From assembly GCA_003512175.1 (NCBI GenBank), contig DOSP01000062.1, positions 15,502 through 21,809 on the forward strand: 6,308 nucleotides of DNA, read 5' to 3'. Position numbers and translations under genes: made by a program. Each line of letters begins with the position of its first letter. The stretch's first letter is position 1. Of this stretch, positions 1-6,081 are shown in pieces. The notes beneath the pieces were generated by a model. That model was not told where the DNA came from. It did not search any database and saw nothing but the letters and a program-made list of their open reading frames with translations. The DNA comes from Candidatus Kerfeldbacteria bacterium (GTDB taxonomy: Bacteria; Patescibacteriota; Patescibacteriia; UBA9570).

Positions 1-734
1 CGCCGAATGGTGATGAAGGCAGTGATTTTGCGCGCGCCCGCCGCCAACAAGCGGTTTTACAAGGCTTCAAAGATAAAGTACTGTCGGCTGGTACAGTACT
101 GAATCCTACCAAGATCTCCAATTTAACCTCCGATTTAGAGGATCATTTACTGACCAACATTGAATTGTGGGAAGCTTCGCGTATATTACAACTGGCTGGA
201 TCTATTTCCCCAGACCATATTATTAACCAAACCGTGGATGACTCCACTGATGGTTTAGTGCATACGACCATTTCTACGGAAACGGGTGCCTCGGTGGTGG
301 TACCAAATGCGGGTGATTACGATTATAGCGAAATTAGGCAACTGGCGCGGACGATCTTTACGCTCCAGGCCACTGGCGAAGGAGAAGAAATTGATGAACA
401 AAAAATAACGGTTCAGGTATTGAATGGTACGAATACGGTAGGATTAGCCAGTGCCATCGCAGGCCAGTTGGAACAACAAGGATATACGGTTAGCAATGTC
501 GGTAATGCGCTCACCCGCGACTACGCCACTACTACTATCTACCAACTCACCAGCGATATCGACGCGGGTGTTGCCACTGATCTGCAAAGTAAGAGTCATG
601 GCGCATTAGCCAGTAGCCGACAAACAGAAACCCTGTTAAGCTTAGATAGTGACGGATCTGTGCTTGATTCCGGAGCTGATTTCATCATTATTGTTGGAAG
701 CGATGCCACAACCACCCCGACCAGTACCGAATAA
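1..734 (+). CDS. LytR-CpsA-Psr (LCP) family protein, C-terminal part (5' end outside window)
   Basis: LCP proteins are membrane-anchored enzymes on the outer face of the cytoplasmic membrane. They transfer undecaprenyl-phosphate-linked glycopolymers to peptidoglycan or protein. The frame is open from base 3 to a TAA at 732-734, giving 243 visible residues. The first ones contain the typical LCP end motif DFARARRQQ (visible residues 8-16), whose arginines contact the lipid pyrophosphate in known LCP structures. They are followed by the helix and LNPTKI segment usual for the family. A Thr/Ser-containing linker leads to a LytR_C-type domain (about residues 134-234), recognisable from VQVLNGT, a GLA..IAGQLEQQGY helix and the closing ADFIIIVG strand. 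The tail is Thr-rich (TTTPTSTE). The N-terminal membrane helix and most of the catalytic core lie upstream of the window. The last 32 nt overlap der. The family call is secure; the glycopolymer substrate cannot be inferred. Confidence 0.88.
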   Translation, partial: PNGDEGSDFARARRQQAVLQGFKDKVLSAGTVLNPTKISNLTSDLEDHLLTNIELWEASRILQLAGSISPDHIINQTVDDSTDGLVHTTISTETGASVVVPNAGDYDYSEIRQLARTIFTLQATGEGEEIDEQKITVQVLNGTNTVGLASAIAGQLEQQGYTVSNVGNALTRDYATTTIYQLTSDIDAGVATDLQSKSHGALASSRQTETLLSLDSDGSVLDSGADFIIIVGSDATTTPTSTE

Positions 735-2088
735 GTATCCGAACATTGTTCTGATTGGACGTACTAATGCCGGTAAATCCACACTGTTTAATCGACTGAC
801 CGATGCCGGTCATGCGATTGTTTCACCAATCCCAAATACCACGCGAGATCAAAACCGCGCGTTAGTGCACTGGAAAGGCTTTAGTGCAAATCTGATTGAT
901 ACGGGTGGTTTGGATATGTCATCGTATGATCCACTTGATCAGGAGATTCGTAAACAAGTTGACCAAGCCTTGGCTGAAGCGGATGCGTTATTGTTTGTGG
1001 TGGATGGGCTAGGTGATCTGATGCCACAGGATCGCGAAGCGGCCTTATTCTTACAGAAATCGGGTAAACTGATTGTAGTGGCATTGAACAAATGCGACAG
1101 TATCCGGCTACGCCATCAAGCCATTGCGACCTTTGCCAGTTTACCATTGCGTGAACAGGTTCCGTGCTCTGCCAAAAATGGTACCGGGACAGCAGAATTG
1201 CTCGATGCCGCGTTTGCCTTGATTCCCCAGCACGCCACCAAAATTGAAGAGCGCTCCAGTGTACATGTAGCCCTAGTTGGGCAACCAAACGTCGGAAAAT
1301 CTACTTTATTTAATGCTCTACTTGGTGAACCACGCGTGATTGTCAGCCCATTACCGCATACCACCCGCGACCCGCACGATACACTCCTAGAATATAATGG
1401 TCGCTTCTATAACTTGATTGATACGGCCGGTATGCGCCGCAAAACCAAAGTGGGCAAAGGCCATGATGGCATGATTGAAGTGCTCAGTGTGCGCGGTACC
1501 AAAGAAGCCATTGGCCGGGCCGATGTAGTAGTGTGTGTGATTGAAGCCGATAAACGCATCTCGCACCAGGATAAAGCCTTGTTCGACTACATCAAAATGA
1601 AAGGGAAGAGTTTTGTCCTGGCTGTCAACAAGTGGGATTTGATTCCGAATAAAACGCCATCCACAATGAATGAGTATTTCAAATACTACAGCCGTCACTT
1701 TGATTTCTCGCCGCAAACGCCCATCATCTTTATTTCTGCCCTGGAACACCAACGTACTACGGCCATGCTTGATTTGGTCCAAACCGTCTACGATTTTCAA
1801 CGCCACTGGATGGAGCAAAAAGAATTAGATGGCATTGTGCGACAAATAATGTCACGTCAACCCAAAGAACGCCGCCAAGGTTTTGCTGCCAAACCGAAAC
1901 GCGACTTGGTGATTAGCGGATTAAATCAATATTCGATTCAGCCACCACGGTTTATCTTGCTCACACCTCGACCAAAAAATGTGGCTCCGGCAGTGATTCA
2001 TGCCATTGAGAAAGCCATCCGTGACCGCTGCCCGTATGATGGCGTACCGATTTATTTGGATGTGAGCCAGACCATGCCCAAATCGTAA
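703..2088 (+). CDS. der: GTPase Der (EngA), ribosome assembly factor
   Basis: Der has two tandem GTPase domains plus a KH-like domain and is needed for maturation of the 50S ribosomal subunit in the cytoplasm. From the ATG at 703 it is 461 residues, normal for the family. GTPase domain 1 has P-loop GRTNAGKS (19-26), DTGG (66-69), NKCD (129-132) and SAK (156-158). GTPase domain 2 has GQPNVGKS (193-200), DTAGM (240-244), NKWD (309-312) and SAL (345-347). The KH-like domain covers about 370-455. An in-frame GTG at 649 would add 18 residues lying wholly inside the LCP gene. I prefer 703 because Der usually begins just before the first P-loop and a weak GGAAG sits at 696-700. The start overlaps the upstream gene by 32 nt, suggesting translational coupling. 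Unusual: P-loop 1 has Thr-Asn-Ala where Pro-Asn-Val is typical, and both switch I segments read VSPxPxTTRD instead of the common GxTRD forms. Confidence 0.96.
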   Translation: MPQPPRPVPNKYPNIVLIGRTNAGKSTLFNRLTDAGHAIVSPIPNTTRDQNRALVHWKGFSANLIDTGGLDMSSYDPLDQEIRKQVDQALAEADALLFVVDGLGDLMPQDREAALFLQKSGKLIVVALNKCDSIRLRHQAIATFASLPLREQVPCSAKNGTGTAELLDAAFALIPQHATKIEERSSVHVALVGQPNVGKSTLFNALLGEPRVIVSPLPHTTRDPHDTLLEYNGRFYNLIDTAGMRRKTKVGKGHDGMIEVLSVRGTKEAIGRADVVVCVIEADKRISHQDKALFDYIKMKGKSFVLAVNKWDLIPNKTPSTMNEYFKYYSRHFDFSPQTPIIFISALEHQRTTAMLDLVQTVYDFQRHWMEQKELDGIVRQIMSRQPKERRQGFAAKPKRDLVISGLNQYSIQPPRFILLTPRPKNVAPAVIHAIEKAIRDRCPYDGVPIYLDVSQTMPKS

Positions 2089-2093
2089 ACCGT

Positions 2094-2588
2094 ATGAAGC
2101 TGATTGTAGGCTTAGGCAACCCAGGAAAACAATATGAAAAGACGAGACACAACGTGGGTTTTCGCGTCATTGATGCTCTCCCTCAACAACCCCACGTCAT
2201 CTATCTCAAACCAGATACATTTATGAATAATTCTGGCACAGCAGTCAAAGCTGCTATGCGCTATTACAAGATCAGCCTACCTGATGTATTGGTGGTGTTT
2301 GATGATAAAGATTTGCCGCTCGGTACTATTCGTTTCCGTACCAAAGGATCGTCCGGTGGACATAACGGTGTCCAATCGATTATTGATCACCTCGGCAGCT
2401 CTCAATTTGCTCGACTGAAAATAGGTACAGCACCAGCTGATCCAAATGAGGTGATTCACGATACTACTGATTATGTGCTGGGAAAATTTACCAAGGAAGA
2501 AGAACAACAACTACCTGATGTTATTGAACAGGCTGCACAAAAAGTTAAAGAGTGGATACGTAAAACGCCTACTCACCCAAATGTATAG
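2094..2588 (+). CDS. pth: Peptidyl-tRNA hydrolase (compact form)
   Basis: Pth cleaves the ester bond of peptidyl-tRNAs that drop off the ribosome, recycling tRNA in the cytoplasm. The 164-residue product keeps the family signatures: KLIVGLGNPG (2-11), TRHNVGF (17-23), KPDTFMNNSG (39-48), VFDDKDLP (68-75) and GGHNG (88-92). By alignment from memory with the E. coli enzyme, the key residues are all present: Asn9 (E. coli Asn10), His19 (catalytic His20), Asn45 (Asn68), Asp70 (Asp93) and Asn91 (Asn114). The protein is about 30 residues shorter than E. coli Pth. Most of this is one in-frame deletion of about 22 residues between His19 and Asn45, where residues 28-38 replace a longer beta region. 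The ATG lies 5 nt after the der stop with no Shine-Dalgarno sequence, so coupling to der is likely. The TAG stop (2586-2588) lies in a small hairpin. Confidence 0.95.
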   Translation: MKLIVGLGNPGKQYEKTRHNVGFRVIDALPQQPHVIYLKPDTFMNNSGTAVKAAMRYYKISLPDVLVVFDDKDLPLGTIRFRTKGSSGGHNGVQSIIDHLGSSQFARLKIGTAPADPNEVIHDTTDYVLGKFTKEEEQQLPDVIEQAAQKVKEWIRKTPTHPNV

Positions 2589-2606
2589 GTGAGACAAAAG
2601 CCTACT
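2562..2606. repeat. Short direct repeat GCCTACT flanking the pth stop hairpin
   Basis: GCCTACT occurs at 2567-2573 and 2600-2606, each preceded by AAAA (with one extra C in the first copy). The two copies bracket the CTCACC/GGTGAG hairpin. Either copy can pair with TAGGC at 2668-2672, and the first copy with its preceding C makes six pairs with TAGGCG (2668-2673). It is short enough to be coincidental. Confidence 0.3.
2572..2593. other. Hairpin across the pth stop codon
   Basis: CTCACC (2572-2577) pairs with GGTGAG (2588-2593) around a 10-nt loop that includes most of the pth TAG stop. Plus-strand bases after it (ACAAAAGCC) lack a T-run, so it is not a standard intrinsic terminator for pth. 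On the minus strand a short TTTT (2565-2562) begins 6 nt after the stem, so it could be at best a weak terminator for an antisense transcript. Confidence 0.3.
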
Positions 2607-2610
2607 TAAC

Positions 2611-2647
2611 GGCCGGACTACTTTAGGAGGAGTGAGTAGAACCGACC
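2611..2647 (+). other. Stem-loop presenting AGGAGG in its loop
   Basis: CTACT (2618-2622) pairs with AGTAG (2635-2639), extended by T2623-G2634. Beyond a small A/AA internal loop, CGG (2614-2616) pairs with CCG (2642-2644), and GG (2611-2612) can pair with CC (2646-2647). The loop 2624-2633 contains a perfect Shine-Dalgarno-like AGGAGG. There is no properly spaced start codon behind it: GTG 2632 is only 1 nt away and opens a 12-codon frame. On the opposite strand the loop reads as an anti-Shine-Dalgarno CCTCCT. Confidence 0.5.
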
Positions 2648-2670
2648 AACCCATACACTTGGATGACTAG

Positions 2671-2709
2671 GCGCTAAAAAGGACAGACGAAACGGCAGCA
2701 GTTTAGCGT
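2671..2709. repeat. Inverted repeat CGCTAAA / TTTAGCG
   Basis: CGCTAAA at 2672-2678 is perfectly complementary to TTTAGCG at 2702-2708, with a G-T wobble (2671-2709) outside and a 23-nt spacer. It could be an RNA stem. Alternatively, because the arms are centred 30 bp apart (about three helical turns) and the right arm covers the -10 box of the minus-strand promoter, it could be an operator. The sequence does not decide between these. Confidence 0.4.
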
Positions 2710-2728
2710 ACTTTGTAAAACTTGTCAA
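2700..2728 (-). promoter_or_regulatory. Sigma70-like promoter pointing back towards pth
   Basis: Read on the minus strand, a perfect TTGACA (2728-2723) is followed by a 17-bp spacer and TAAACT (2705-2700, four of six bases of TATAAT). Transcription would start near 2693 and run through the gap antisense to the end of pth. No minus-strand gene follows. It is the best promoter match noticed in the window, but it has no supporting product. Confidence 0.4.
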
Positions 2729-2741
2729 GGCGTGTTATGTT
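2713..2741 (+). promoter_or_regulatory. Candidate mfd promoter with extended -10
   Basis: TTGTAA (2713-2718), a 17-bp spacer and TATGTT (2736-2741), directly preceded by the extended -10 element TGT (2733-2735). Transcription would start near 2748, only a few bases before the GTG of mfd, implying a nearly leaderless message. That fits the missing Shine-Dalgarno sequence. A competing pair, TTGTCA (2722-2727) with GATACT (2745-2750), also has 17-bp spacing but would start inside the annotated gene. Both are by-eye matches. Confidence 0.3.
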
Positions 2742-2750
2742 GATGATACT

Positions 2751-5066
2751 GTGTCGCATTTCCGGACCCTCACTGAAATCGCTTTCGAGTTATCCCGCCG
2801 TCTCCCGCCGTTATTGGCCGAGAACCCAGTGTTTTTTTTGGCACAAACCGAAAAAGAAGCTCACCAATTACAAGCCTTATGCCAATACTTTGATGCGACC
2901 TTTCCGGTGGATTGTGTGGTGTCTCCCCTGTTCCTCGAGGAACATACGATTGCGCCGGACCAATTCAAGCGCCGGACTCTCCACATAAAGCCGGGCAAGA
3001 CAGTATCAATTTCTGAATTAACCCAGCAATTGAGCGTAATGGGATTTGAACGCTTTCCGCGGGCGGTATCACCGCGGAGTTTTGCCGTGCGCGGTAACGT
3101 GGTGGATATTGTTGATCGACAAGCGGTTCGTTTGGAATATGACGGTAATACCATTGAACGACTCCAGCGTTACGATATTTCGACACAAACTGCGCGCACG
3201 CCACTGTCAGCGGTAACTATTTTTCCGAAAGCCTACAGCCAGCACTTACCATTATGGACAGAATCAAATCTGCAGTATGAGTTTATTACACCTAAATTTT
3301 ATCATAAGCGCTTTCCATTACTGAAACAAGATGCCGCTGCCTATCTACACGTGCGCATTGCCACCGCTCATCCCGAACAACTCATCACCCTGTTGCCAGA
3401 TGCCACCATGAGTCTGCCGGCCAAAAGCTTAGAGGGTTTTATCTATCCCGCTGAACATATATTATTCTTGACGGATGATCATATATTTGGTGCAGAAGAA
3501 ACGATTGCCACTTTTGCCAATGCTCTCGACATCACCAATCTCGAATTGGGTGACTATGTAGTACACATTGATCATGGCATTGGTTTATTTGAAGGCATTA
3601 AACCGGTCGACGGTGAAGACTATATCACGATACGCTACATGGGTAACGACAAACTACTGGTTCCACTCACGGCGGCGAATCGCATAGAAAAATATCTCGG
3701 TCAGGCCCAACCTAAGCTGACGCGCTTATCTGGCCACCAGTGGGAAACCATCGTCCATCGAGTGCAGGATGATGTGCGCCAAACCGCCAAAGAATTGCTG
3801 GCCATGCATGCCCAGCGGGCTGGTGCTCAAGCCACGGCTATCCCTACCGCTGTCACCGCCGAAGAAAACGATTGCGGCCGTGATGCGCTGTTCACTTTAA
3901 CGGCCGACCAGGACCAAGCCATTGCGGATATGATCACGGATGTGAATCAGGAAAAACCGATGGATCGACTGCTGTGTGGTGATGTTGGTTTTGGAAAAAC
4001 TGAAGTGGCGCTCCGAGCTGCTCTTCACGTGGTGATGCATGGGGGTCAAGTAGCTTTGTTGGCTCCCACCACGGTACTAGCTGATCAGCATTTCCACACG
4101 TTTCGTGATCGACTGACTCAGTATAGTGTTGAAGTACGCTGTTTGTCTCGTTTGCAAACTGCCAGTGAAACCAAACTCGCGATAAAACAAATCCGCGATG
4201 GAAAAGTTGACGTGGTCATTGCTACACATCGCCTGCTCTCAAACGACGTTCACTTCAAGCAGTTGCAATTGGTGATCATTGATGAAGAACAACGCTTTGG
4301 TGTACTCCACAAGGAACGATTGAAAGTCATGCGGCAGTCTGCCCATGTGCTCACCATGACCGCTACGCCAATCCCCCGAACGCTGAACTTAGCCATGTCT
4401 GGTTTACGCGATATCTCCGTGTTGAATACGGCACCGCCCCAACGCCTGGGCATTAAGACTATCATTGGTGAATTTAGCCAAGAATTGGAACTGCAAGCCA
4501 TCGCAGCAGAACTGGATCGCTCCGGCCAAGTCTATATTGTCCATAACAATCTTGGCACTATTCATGCTCGAGAAAGTCTGATTCAACAACATTTTCCCAA
4601 ACACACTGTAGCGGTAGCACACGGCCAATTGCCACCTGATCAGTTGATTCAGATTATGGAGAAATTTTATAGTGGACAGATTTCCGTACTGATTGCTTCA
4701 ACCATTATTGAAAATGGGTTAGATATTGCCAATGCCAACACCTTAATTGTGGAACATGCCGAACAATTTGGCTTGGCCCAACTGTATCAATTGCGTGGAC
4801 GAATTGGCCGTAGCACCGTCCAAGGCTATGCCTATCTATTGTATTTTCCTCAGGCCCTCAGTAAAGCCGGTCAAAATCGCTTACGCGCCTTGCACAGCAT
4901 TAAAGAACTGGGGGGCGGTTTTGAACTGGCGATGAAAGATTTAGAAATTCGTGGGGTGGGAGATATTTTGGGCAAAAAACAACACGGCCATGTGCAACAA
5001 ATTGGCCTTAATTTGTATACTCGGTTGTTGCATCAGGCTGTGTTACAGTTACAGAATACAAACTAA
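2751..5066 (+). CDS. mfd: Transcription-repair coupling factor Mfd, shortened and lacking the C-terminal domain
   Basis: Mfd is a DNA translocase that pushes stalled RNA polymerase off damaged DNA and recruits UvrA for excision repair. Order in this 771-residue protein: shortened domain 1a (about 8-78); domain 2 (about 79-158), with Arg114 and Arg127 aligning to E. coli Arg165 and Arg181 in the UvrA-binding face; a reduced linker/domain 3 (about 160-262); CarD-like RNA-polymerase interaction domain (about 264-320); then the RecG-like translocase. The translocase has Walker A GDVGFGKTE (410-418), DEEQ (511-514), TATPIPRT (537-544), RGRIGR (682-687) and the TRG region LEIRGVGDILG (731-741). It stops at IGLNLYTRLL plus 11 residues, so the roughly 150-residue domain 7 of longer Mfds is absent. 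The CarD-like domain excludes RecG. GTG 2751 is the first start codon in this frame (upstream stop at 2664-2666); it has no Shine-Dalgarno sequence, so the exact start is uncertain. The 3' end overlaps the convergent gene by 59 nt. Confidence 0.95.
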   Translation: MSHFRTLTEIAFELSRRLPPLLAENPVFFLAQTEKEAHQLQALCQYFDATFPVDCVVSPLFLEEHTIAPDQFKRRTLHIKPGKTVSISELTQQLSVMGFERFPRAVSPRSFAVRGNVVDIVDRQAVRLEYDGNTIERLQRYDISTQTARTPLSAVTIFPKAYSQHLPLWTESNLQYEFITPKFYHKRFPLLKQDAAAYLHVRIATAHPEQLITLLPDATMSLPAKSLEGFIYPAEHILFLTDDHIFGAEETIATFANALDITNLELGDYVVHIDHGIGLFEGIKPVDGEDYITIRYMGNDKLLVPLTAANRIEKYLGQAQPKLTRLSGHQWETIVHRVQDDVRQTAKELLAMHAQRAGAQATAIPTAVTAEENDCGRDALFTLTADQDQAIADMITDVNQEKPMDRLLCGDVGFGKTEVALRAALHVVMHGGQVALLAPTTVLADQHFHTFRDRLTQYSVEVRCLSRLQTASETKLAIKQIRDGKVDVVIATHRLLSNDVHFKQLQLVIIDEEQRFGVLHKERLKVMRQSAHVLTMTATPIPRTLNLAMSGLRDISVLNTAPPQRLGIKTIIGEFSQELELQAIAAELDRSGQVYIVHNNLGTIHARESLIQQHFPKHTVAVAHGQLPPDQLIQIMEKFYSGQISVLIASTIIENGLDIANANTLIVEHAEQFGLAQLYQLRGRIGRSTVQGYAYLLYFPQALSKAGQNRLRALHSIKELGGGFELAMKDLEIRGVGDILGKKQHGHVQQIGLNLYTRLLHQAVLQLQNTN

Positions 5067-6081
5067 CGTGGCTTTGATACTGGCCCAGGGTTGTGGAAGT
5101 GCTGTAGACCAGCCACAACTGATCACCCTGTAGAGCAATCACTGGAAACCATTGGGTGGACGTCAATGCAATAGGAGCATACTGCTCAGATAAATTGTCG
5201 GCATACGGCACGATGCGATCAACCAGTTGCACAACAAATTGCTCTTGTGCCCGCTTGACCGCCTGACACCGCACCAACTCATCTGGGCGCGGGAATGAGA
5301 CGGCTTGGACAACAGCGCCATATGGTGTTTGTTTCTGTACGGTCATGACCGTATCGGATTCAAGCACGAGTACAATGTTGTCTTGGTCTGGGACCAAGGC
5401 ACAAATAGTGGTACCAATGCTGGAGGTGTCTTGAGTTGTTTCTAATAGACCTGCCTGACTATACAATTGAATGGTCTCATCCTCTAGCAGTATCCAGGTA
5501 CCATCAACTCCCAATGAAATTAAAACTTTTTGTGTGGCCGGAAGATTATCCTTCAGTGTTTTGTCTGATTGTAGGACCCAATCTGATCCATACACTCTCG
5601 ACACAACACTATAGTTTGCTTCGGTTTGTGCCACAGTTTGCACTACGATAAATCCCGTACTGACTTCTGCAAATTGAACAATGGGTGGTAAACCAGCAAT
5701 CAGTTGCACTCCCGTTTGTACAACGTGTCGACTATCCGCCACAGGCACCCATGCCAGATCATAGGCCTGACTAACCAATTCACTCCCCTGCAATTGAATG
5801 GTCCAAATCTGATCTGCGGTAGTGAGCACAGCCAGAACAATACCGTCTCCCAAATCATACTGCTGGGCGAGCACATACTGTACAGTCTCAACCACTTGGG
5901 GAGTCGCTGTGAGCGTTTCGGTTGTGACGATCTCAGTTTCCTCTACTGGAATAAATAAATCTGCAACTTCCGTAGAAAAATTATTTTCTGGCGGATCAAA
6001 ATAAAACTTCACACGCAGCATTCCAGCCACAATAGCCACACCAACTAAAAATCCAAAAGCAATGACTCCTTTACGCTGCAT
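5008..6081 (-). CDS. Unknown membrane-anchored, beta-rich extracytoplasmic protein
   Basis: I do not recognise this 357-residue protein. The N-terminus MQRK is basic and is followed by one hydrophobic segment (about 6-23), read as an uncleaved signal anchor with the rest outside the membrane. There is no lipobox Cys. A Thr/Glu-rich linker (about 45-68) leads to a domain dominated by short beta strands. Repeated hydrophobic strand-turn units with aromatic residues (for example QIWTIQLQG 91-99, GTWILLEDETIQLYS 194-208, NIVLVLESDTVMTVQ 235-249, DQLWLVYSTSTT 320-331) resemble irregular beta-propeller blades, but no blade motif is clear. Only two Cys (227, 272) occur, possibly a disulfide. The start codon lies inside the 3' end of the macro-domain gene (11-nt overlap, ATGCAGCGTAA), so the two are probably co-transcribed and coupled. 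No Shine-Dalgarno sequence is seen. The end overlaps mfd tail-to-tail. Confidence 0.85.
   Translation of the reverse strand: MQRKGVIAFGFLVGVAIVAGMLRVKFYFDPPENNFSTEVADLFIPVEETEIVTTETLTATPQVVETVQYVLAQQYDLGDGIVLAVLTTADQIWTIQLQGSELVSQAYDLAWVPVADSRHVVQTGVQLIAGLPPIVQFAEVSTGFIVVQTVAQTEANYSVVSRVYGSDWVLQSDKTLKDNLPATQKVLISLGVDGTWILLEDETIQLYSQAGLLETTQDTSSIGTTICALVPDQDNIVLVLESDTVMTVQKQTPYGAVVQAVSFPRPDELVRCQAVKRAQEQFVVQLVDRIVPYADNLSEQYAPIALTSTQWFPVIALQGDQLWLVYSTSTTLGQYQSHVSLYSVTVTQPDATTEYTN
5089..5120. other. Hairpin just after the mfd stop
   Basis: GTTGTGG (5090-5096) is complementary to CCACAAC (5113-5119), with a G-T wobble outside and a 16-nt loop. It starts about 23 nt past the mfd stop, inside the coding region of the convergent gene. 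No T-run follows on either strand, so it is not a canonical intrinsic terminator. It might slow polymerase or protect the mfd message 3' end. Confidence 0.25.

Larger units (their letters stand above)
2589..2750. other. pth-mfd intergenic region, potentially structured RNA
   Basis: This 162-nt gap holds no supported protein gene. It contains several complementary segments that nest compatibly. GCCTA 2600-2604 pairs with TAGGC 2668-2672, enclosing the hairpin 2611-2647. The stem 2672/2673-2678 with 2702-2707/2708 lies beside it. A weak closing helix is possible between 2594-2600 and 2711-2716 with one bulged A. On the plus strand the unpaired stretches are purine-rich (AGGAGG 2625-2630; GACGAAACGG 2686-2695), which favours a plus-sense RNA. 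No known riboswitch, RNase P, SRP or tmRNA consensus was recognised. The folding was done by eye. Confidence 0.35.

Noticed and set aside
881..1818. Long open frames on the strand opposite der
   Set aside because: They lie fully inside der, show no family resemblance and have no start signals; they are by-products of codon use.
2566..2610. Intrinsic terminator for pth
   Set aside because: The hairpin over the stop codon is not followed by a T-run on the plus strand.
2632..2670. Twelve-codon leader peptide starting at GTG behind AGGAGG
   Set aside because: Spacing from AGGAGG to GTG is only 1 nt, the start lies in the stem, and the peptide has no attenuator-like codon run. Kept only as a possibility in a finding.
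2661..2695. Hammerhead-like core (GGATGAC ... CGAAAC)
   Set aside because: The invariant CUGANGA box is not matched (UGGAUGA), and no stem II forms between the two boxes.
2588..2750. tRNA, 5S rRNA, SRP RNA, tmRNA or RNase P RNA in the gap
   Set aside because: No conserved sequence boxes of these RNAs were found on either strand.
2829..2842. Frameshift at the T8 run early in mfd
   Set aside because: Residues before and after the run continue the same domain 1a pattern, so the frame is intact as given.
2751..5066. Assigning the translocase to RecG or PriA
   Set aside because: The CarD-like RNA-polymerase interaction domain and the domain 2 region ahead of the helicase are specific to Mfd.
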